Origin: JAYZDB01 sp036338025
GTDB lineage: Bacteria; Planctomycetota; UBA1135; UBA2386
NCBI GenBank assembly: GCA_036338025.1
Contig: JAYZDB010000186.1
Span: forward strand, 1-25,450
Length of the DNA stretch: 25,450 bases
Direction: 5' to 3'
Shown here: one piece after another, positions 23,378 to 25,450 of the stretch
How the letters are laid out: every line of letters starts with the position of its first letter
Numbering within the stretch: the stretch's first letter is position 1
Notes under the pieces: generated by a model
Database searches by the model: none
What the model saw: only the letters and a program-made list of their open reading frames with translations
Told to the model about the DNA's origin: nothing
Made by a program: the position numbers and the translations under genes

Positions 23378-24460
23378 TCAGAAAACGCGCTTCCGTTCCT
23401 TCTTCGTCGATGAGCGATCCAGGTTGTCCGACTTTGATCGCGGGAACATGTCATTCAAGAACCCCGCATCACTGAACTTCGATTTCACGTGGATCTTCCC
23501 GAACCGGACTATGACGAGATCACGCGACGGAATGATGTAGAGCACCTGTTTGTACTTGCCGGCCGCGGCGACGGTGTCCTTCGGGATGTTGGGGTGGCGT
23601 GCGTAGAGCCGCTTGCCACGCAGCCAGAAATTCAGGCCATAGGAGGGATTGGCCTTGGTGCCCTGAAAACACTCGTCGAAATGCTCCGCCGGAACGACCT
23701 GCCGCTTCCCCTTGCGTCCGCGGTTGATGACCAGGTGCCCGAACTTCGCCCACTCGCGTGCCGTCAGGAACGCGCCGAACGGCAACATCGGATTGTCCGT
23801 AGCATCCCGGAGCCAAAAGGAATCCTTACAACCGATCGGATCGAGAATCCGAAAGCGCAGGTAGTCGACAAAATCTCGGGGGTGGCGCTGGTCAGTGTCC
23901 GGATCGATCTTGGTCTTGGCGAGTTTCCGCTTGATCAATTCGCCGAACACCATCAGGTGGCAGGACCCGTACCGAAACTTGGTGCCCGGCTCGCTGATCG
24001 CCTTGCACGCGATCGAGGCGGCATACTTGTCGTCCGTCGCGTCCGTATGCAACTCTAGATCGTTGATACGCAGTCCACTGGTGAAGTTCAGCAATTGCCG
24101 GATCGTGATCCGGCGGCGACGCTCGTCATCCTTCCACTCGCTGATGGTGTCCGCAACACGTTCGTCGAGACGCAGGAGTCCTTCGCGCTGAGCCACCAAC
24201 GCAACCATCGGCGCAAACGACTTGGTGCCGCTGAAGATGTGATGGGCCTCATCCGCCTTGTGCCCGTGCGTGTATTCCTCGAATAGCAGGCGACCCTTCT
24301 GATAAACCAGAACCGCCAGACCCTGGTGTTGTTTCGAGTAGTCAGCAGCAGCCCGCAGCCCCAGCTCTTGAGCTGGTACGCGGGGACCGAGGACCAGCGC
24401 CCCTGCGACCATGAGGACACCGAGGATGCAGGTCGGTGCCGCCCGCGTGTGACCCCACAT
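23378..24460 (-). CDS. Exported serine hydrolase, beta-lactamase/class C (DUF) type
   Basis: A 360-residue member of the serine beta-lactamase-like/penicillin-binding fold. The N-terminus MWGHTRAAPTCILGVLMVAGALVLGPRVPAQ, shown here only as its hydrophobic core CILGVLMVAGALVLG, predicts secretion with cleavage after Ala30. The SxxK nucleophile motif is Ser77-Gly-Thr-Lys80 in FSGTKSF. Further family blocks are ITIRQLLNFTSGL, EPGTKFRYGS (the Tyr motif) and FLTAREWAKFGHLVINRG. The C-terminus YIIPSRDLVIVRFG is typical, and a Lys/Arg/Ser-rich tail follows. Such proteins include esterases, peptidases and true beta-lactamases; nothing here proves antibiotic hydrolysis. It starts 12 bp after the rhodanese lipoprotein gene, so the two are likely co-transcribed. 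Confidence 0.9.
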   Translation of the reverse strand: MWGHTRAAPTCILGVLMVAGALVLGPRVPAQELGLRAAADYSKQHQGLAVLVYQKGRLLFEEYTHGHKADEAHHIFSGTKSFAPMVALVAQREGLLRLDERVADTISEWKDDERRRRITIRQLLNFTSGLRINDLELHTDATDDKYAASIACKAISEPGTKFRYGSCHLMVFGELIKRKLAKTKIDPDTDQRHPRDFVDYLRFRILDPIGCKDSFWLRDATDNPMLPFGAFLTAREWAKFGHLVINRGRKGKRQVVPAEHFDECFQGTKANPSYGLNFWLRGKRLYARHPNIPKDTVAAAGKYKQVLYIIPSRDLVIVRFGKIHVKSKFSDAGFLNDMFPRSKSDNLDRSSTKKERKRVF

Positions 24461-24472
24461 CTGCTGCCGCTC

Positions 24473-25024
24473 CTACTTCTCGACCGGGTTCCCGGCCTTC
24501 ATCCAAGCAGCGATTCCGCCATCGAGATGAGTGACCTTGACGAAATCGAGCTTGGCGAGCTTGTGCAGAGCGGAAGTGCTGCGCGTGCCGGATTGGCAAT
24601 GCACGAGATAGTGGGCCTTCTTGTCGAGGTCAGCGATCTTCTTCTGGAAGGAGGACATCGTGATGTCCATGTTCAAGGCACCCTTCAGGTGTCCACGACG
24701 GAACTCATTCGGAGTCCGCACATCCAGGATTACCAGAGTCGCCTCATCCGTGATCAACTTGGCGGCTCCAGCCGCGTCGACGTGGGCAAACTTGTCGATT
24801 GGTGATGGCTCCTTTGCCGCTGGTTGCTTCGCAGTTGCGGGCGTGGCCCCTGCCGGGGGCTTGGCGGCGACCGGTTTCGTGTCGGCGGGGGTCTTGTTGG
24901 GCGGCTTGCCCGACGCGTCCGCGACCTTCGATCCAGAACCGGCAGTGCCGCCTCCGTCGGTCTTCTCAGAAGTGCAAGCAATCAGGGAGAGAACAAGGGC
25001 GTAGGCAACGAATGAGGACTTCAT
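24473..25024 (-). CDS. Rhodanese-domain lipoprotein
   Basis: A 183-residue exported protein with one rhodanese domain, the fold that transfers sulfane sulfur (or carries it) on a catalytic Cys. ATG 25024 gives a lipoprotein signal MKSSFVAYALVLSLIAC with Cys17 in the lipobox LIAC. A low-complexity Ala/Pro/Lys/Thr linker covers about residues 20-75. The rhodanese domain at about 80-183 has LVILDVRTPNEFRRGHLKGA, recognisable as DVRTPNEF and GHLKGALNMDI, active-site Cys143 in HCQSGTRS, and the ending HLDGGIAAWMKAGNPV. The loop CQSGTR fits the six-residue sulfurtransferase type. The frame is open upstream to 25117, but that extension lacks a signal and was rejected. It is the first gene of a minus-strand pair with the serine hydrolase; both products act outside the cytoplasm. 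Confidence 0.93.
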   Translation of the reverse strand: MKSSFVAYALVLSLIACTSEKTDGGGTAGSGSKVADASGKPPNKTPADTKPVAAKPPAGATPATAKQPAAKEPSPIDKFAHVDAAGAAKLITDEATLVILDVRTPNEFRRGHLKGALNMDITMSSFQKKIADLDKKAHYLVHCQSGTRSTSALHKLAKLDFVKVTHLDGGIAAWMKAGNPVEK

Positions 25025-25222
25025 CCGGCCGATTGTAGAACCGAACCCGATTGATCCTCCAACAGATTCCCGGTTCCAGGACCGTCTCCCGGGCCGCTGG
25101 CGACATTCGGGATACAAGCGGACGATCTGGAGCTGTTTCCATCCGTGCCTGTCTTGCCATTCCGGGACCCGTTCCCCTAACCTGCGGCCCCCCCCCGACC
25201 CAATACTCCGGACCCCACCCCA
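25025..25222. promoter_or_regulatory. Divergent intergenic region of 198 bp between the rhodanese and M20 genes
   Basis: Both flanking genes start here, so it should hold two promoters. On the minus strand TACAAT at 25037-25032 matches five of six -10 bases and lies 7 nt before the rhodanese ATG, which would put transcription at or next to the start codon (a leaderless mRNA). TTGGAG lies 20 nt upstream of it, longer than ideal for a -35. A run of nine C residues occurs at 25188-25196. No ribosome binding site precedes ATG 25223. Confidence 0.4.
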
Positions 25223-25450
25223 ATGAGCAAGGACTCACTCGCCGCGTTCGTCGACAAGATCTGGGACGAATCCATCGTCCCGGAGCTGATCGAGTACATC
25301 AAGATTCCGACCAAGTCCCCGATCTTCGACCCCAAGTGGAAGGAGAACGGTCACATGGACAAGGCGGTGGCTCAGATCTCGGCGTGGTGTGAGGCCCAGC
25401 CGATCGACGGGCTGACGGTCGAGGTCATCGAGCTCGAAGGCCGCACTCCG
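25223..25450 (+). CDS. M20 family dipeptidase/peptidase, N-terminal part (3' truncated)
   Basis: Seventy-six codons are open from ATG 25223 to the window end. The sequence MSKDSLAAFVDKIWDESIVP, then LIEYIKIPTKSPIFDPKW and a helical DKAVAQISAWCEAQ segment followed by VEVIELEGRTP, matches the start of M20/M25/M40 zinc peptidases of the carnosine-dipeptidase-like subgroup, where an N-terminal helix and an 'IPTKSP' strand-turn precede the metal-binding H-x-D motif. The metal ligands lie beyond the window, so activity cannot be judged. No signal peptide, so probably cytoplasmic. It diverges from the rhodanese gene. Confidence 0.75.
   Translation, partial: MSKDSLAAFVDKIWDESIVPELIEYIKIPTKSPIFDPKWKENGHMDKAVAQISAWCEAQPIDGLTVEVIELEGRTP

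Noticed and set aside
25025..25117. Longer rhodanese protein starting at 25117
   Set aside because: The internal ATG 25024 produces a proper lipoprotein signal with a lipobox; the extra 31 residues have no signal and would mask it.
25188..25196. Run of nine C as a phase-variable promoter tract
   Set aside because: It lies 27 bp before the M20 start with no clear promoter elements around it; a homopolymer in a GC-rich gap or a sequencing error is a simpler explanation.
1..25450. CRISPR array, insertion sequence, prophage or defence system
   Set aside because: No spaced direct repeats, transposase, integrase or known defence domains were seen. The only tandem repeats are inside coding sequences, and gene order looks like ordinary chromosome.

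Overview
The window looks like a chromosomal segment of a GC-rich Planctomycetota bacterium. The strongest sign is the adjacent pair of a secreted PSCyt1/DUF1549/DUF1553 protein and a Tat-exported DUF1501 protein, a gene pair greatly expanded in that phylum and in some relatives. All calls come from reading the sequence; no database search was run.

Layout. (1) Positions 1-3690, plus strand: the end of a nusA-infB-ylxP-rbfA translation operon. It opens with the acidic, repeat-rich tail of the upstream gene (probably NusA). infB starts with TTG, and ylxP and rbfA overlap by ATGA. (2) 4005-9578, plus strand: the PSCyt1/PSD1 protein and DUF1501 protein 2 bp apart, then a strong palindromic hairpin and a Nif3-family gene. 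(3) 9637-12877, minus strand: a tight selA-selD-dioxygenase operon with 2-bp spacers. (4) 12920-17349, plus strand, divergent from selA: recJ and polA overlapping by ATGA. (5) 17441-21171, plus strand: a small exported protein of unknown function and a large DPP-IV-like S9 peptidase with low-complexity inserts. (6) 21203-25024, minus strand: a rhodanese lipoprotein, an SxxK serine hydrolase, a candidate terminator and an acyl-CoA dehydrogenase-like gene. (7) 25223 to the end, plus strand: the start of an M20-type peptidase.

The main discovery is in region 3. An uninterrupted ORF call for selD begins at a GTG 26 codons too late. Extended upstream through an in-frame TGA at 11418-11420, the protein begins at an ATG with a good ribosome binding site. 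It then aligns without gaps to the N-terminus of SelD, with the TGA exactly at catalytic position 17. SelD is therefore very probably a selenoprotein, made with the help of the SelA encoded just upstream. A stem-loop with G residues in its loop lies about 20 nt after the UGA, where a bacterial SECIS is expected. A phytanoyl-CoA dioxygenase-like gene starts 2 bp after selD, so an uncharacterised Fe(II)/2-oxoglutarate oxygenase appears to be co-expressed with selenium activation genes.

Other points: Pol I carries Tyr instead of Phe at the O-helix position that controls dideoxynucleotide discrimination. Two unrelated proteins carry tandem 21-bp (7-residue) repeats. Several hairpins may be terminators or repeated palindromes. 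No rRNA, tRNA, insertion sequence or CRISPR array was recognised.
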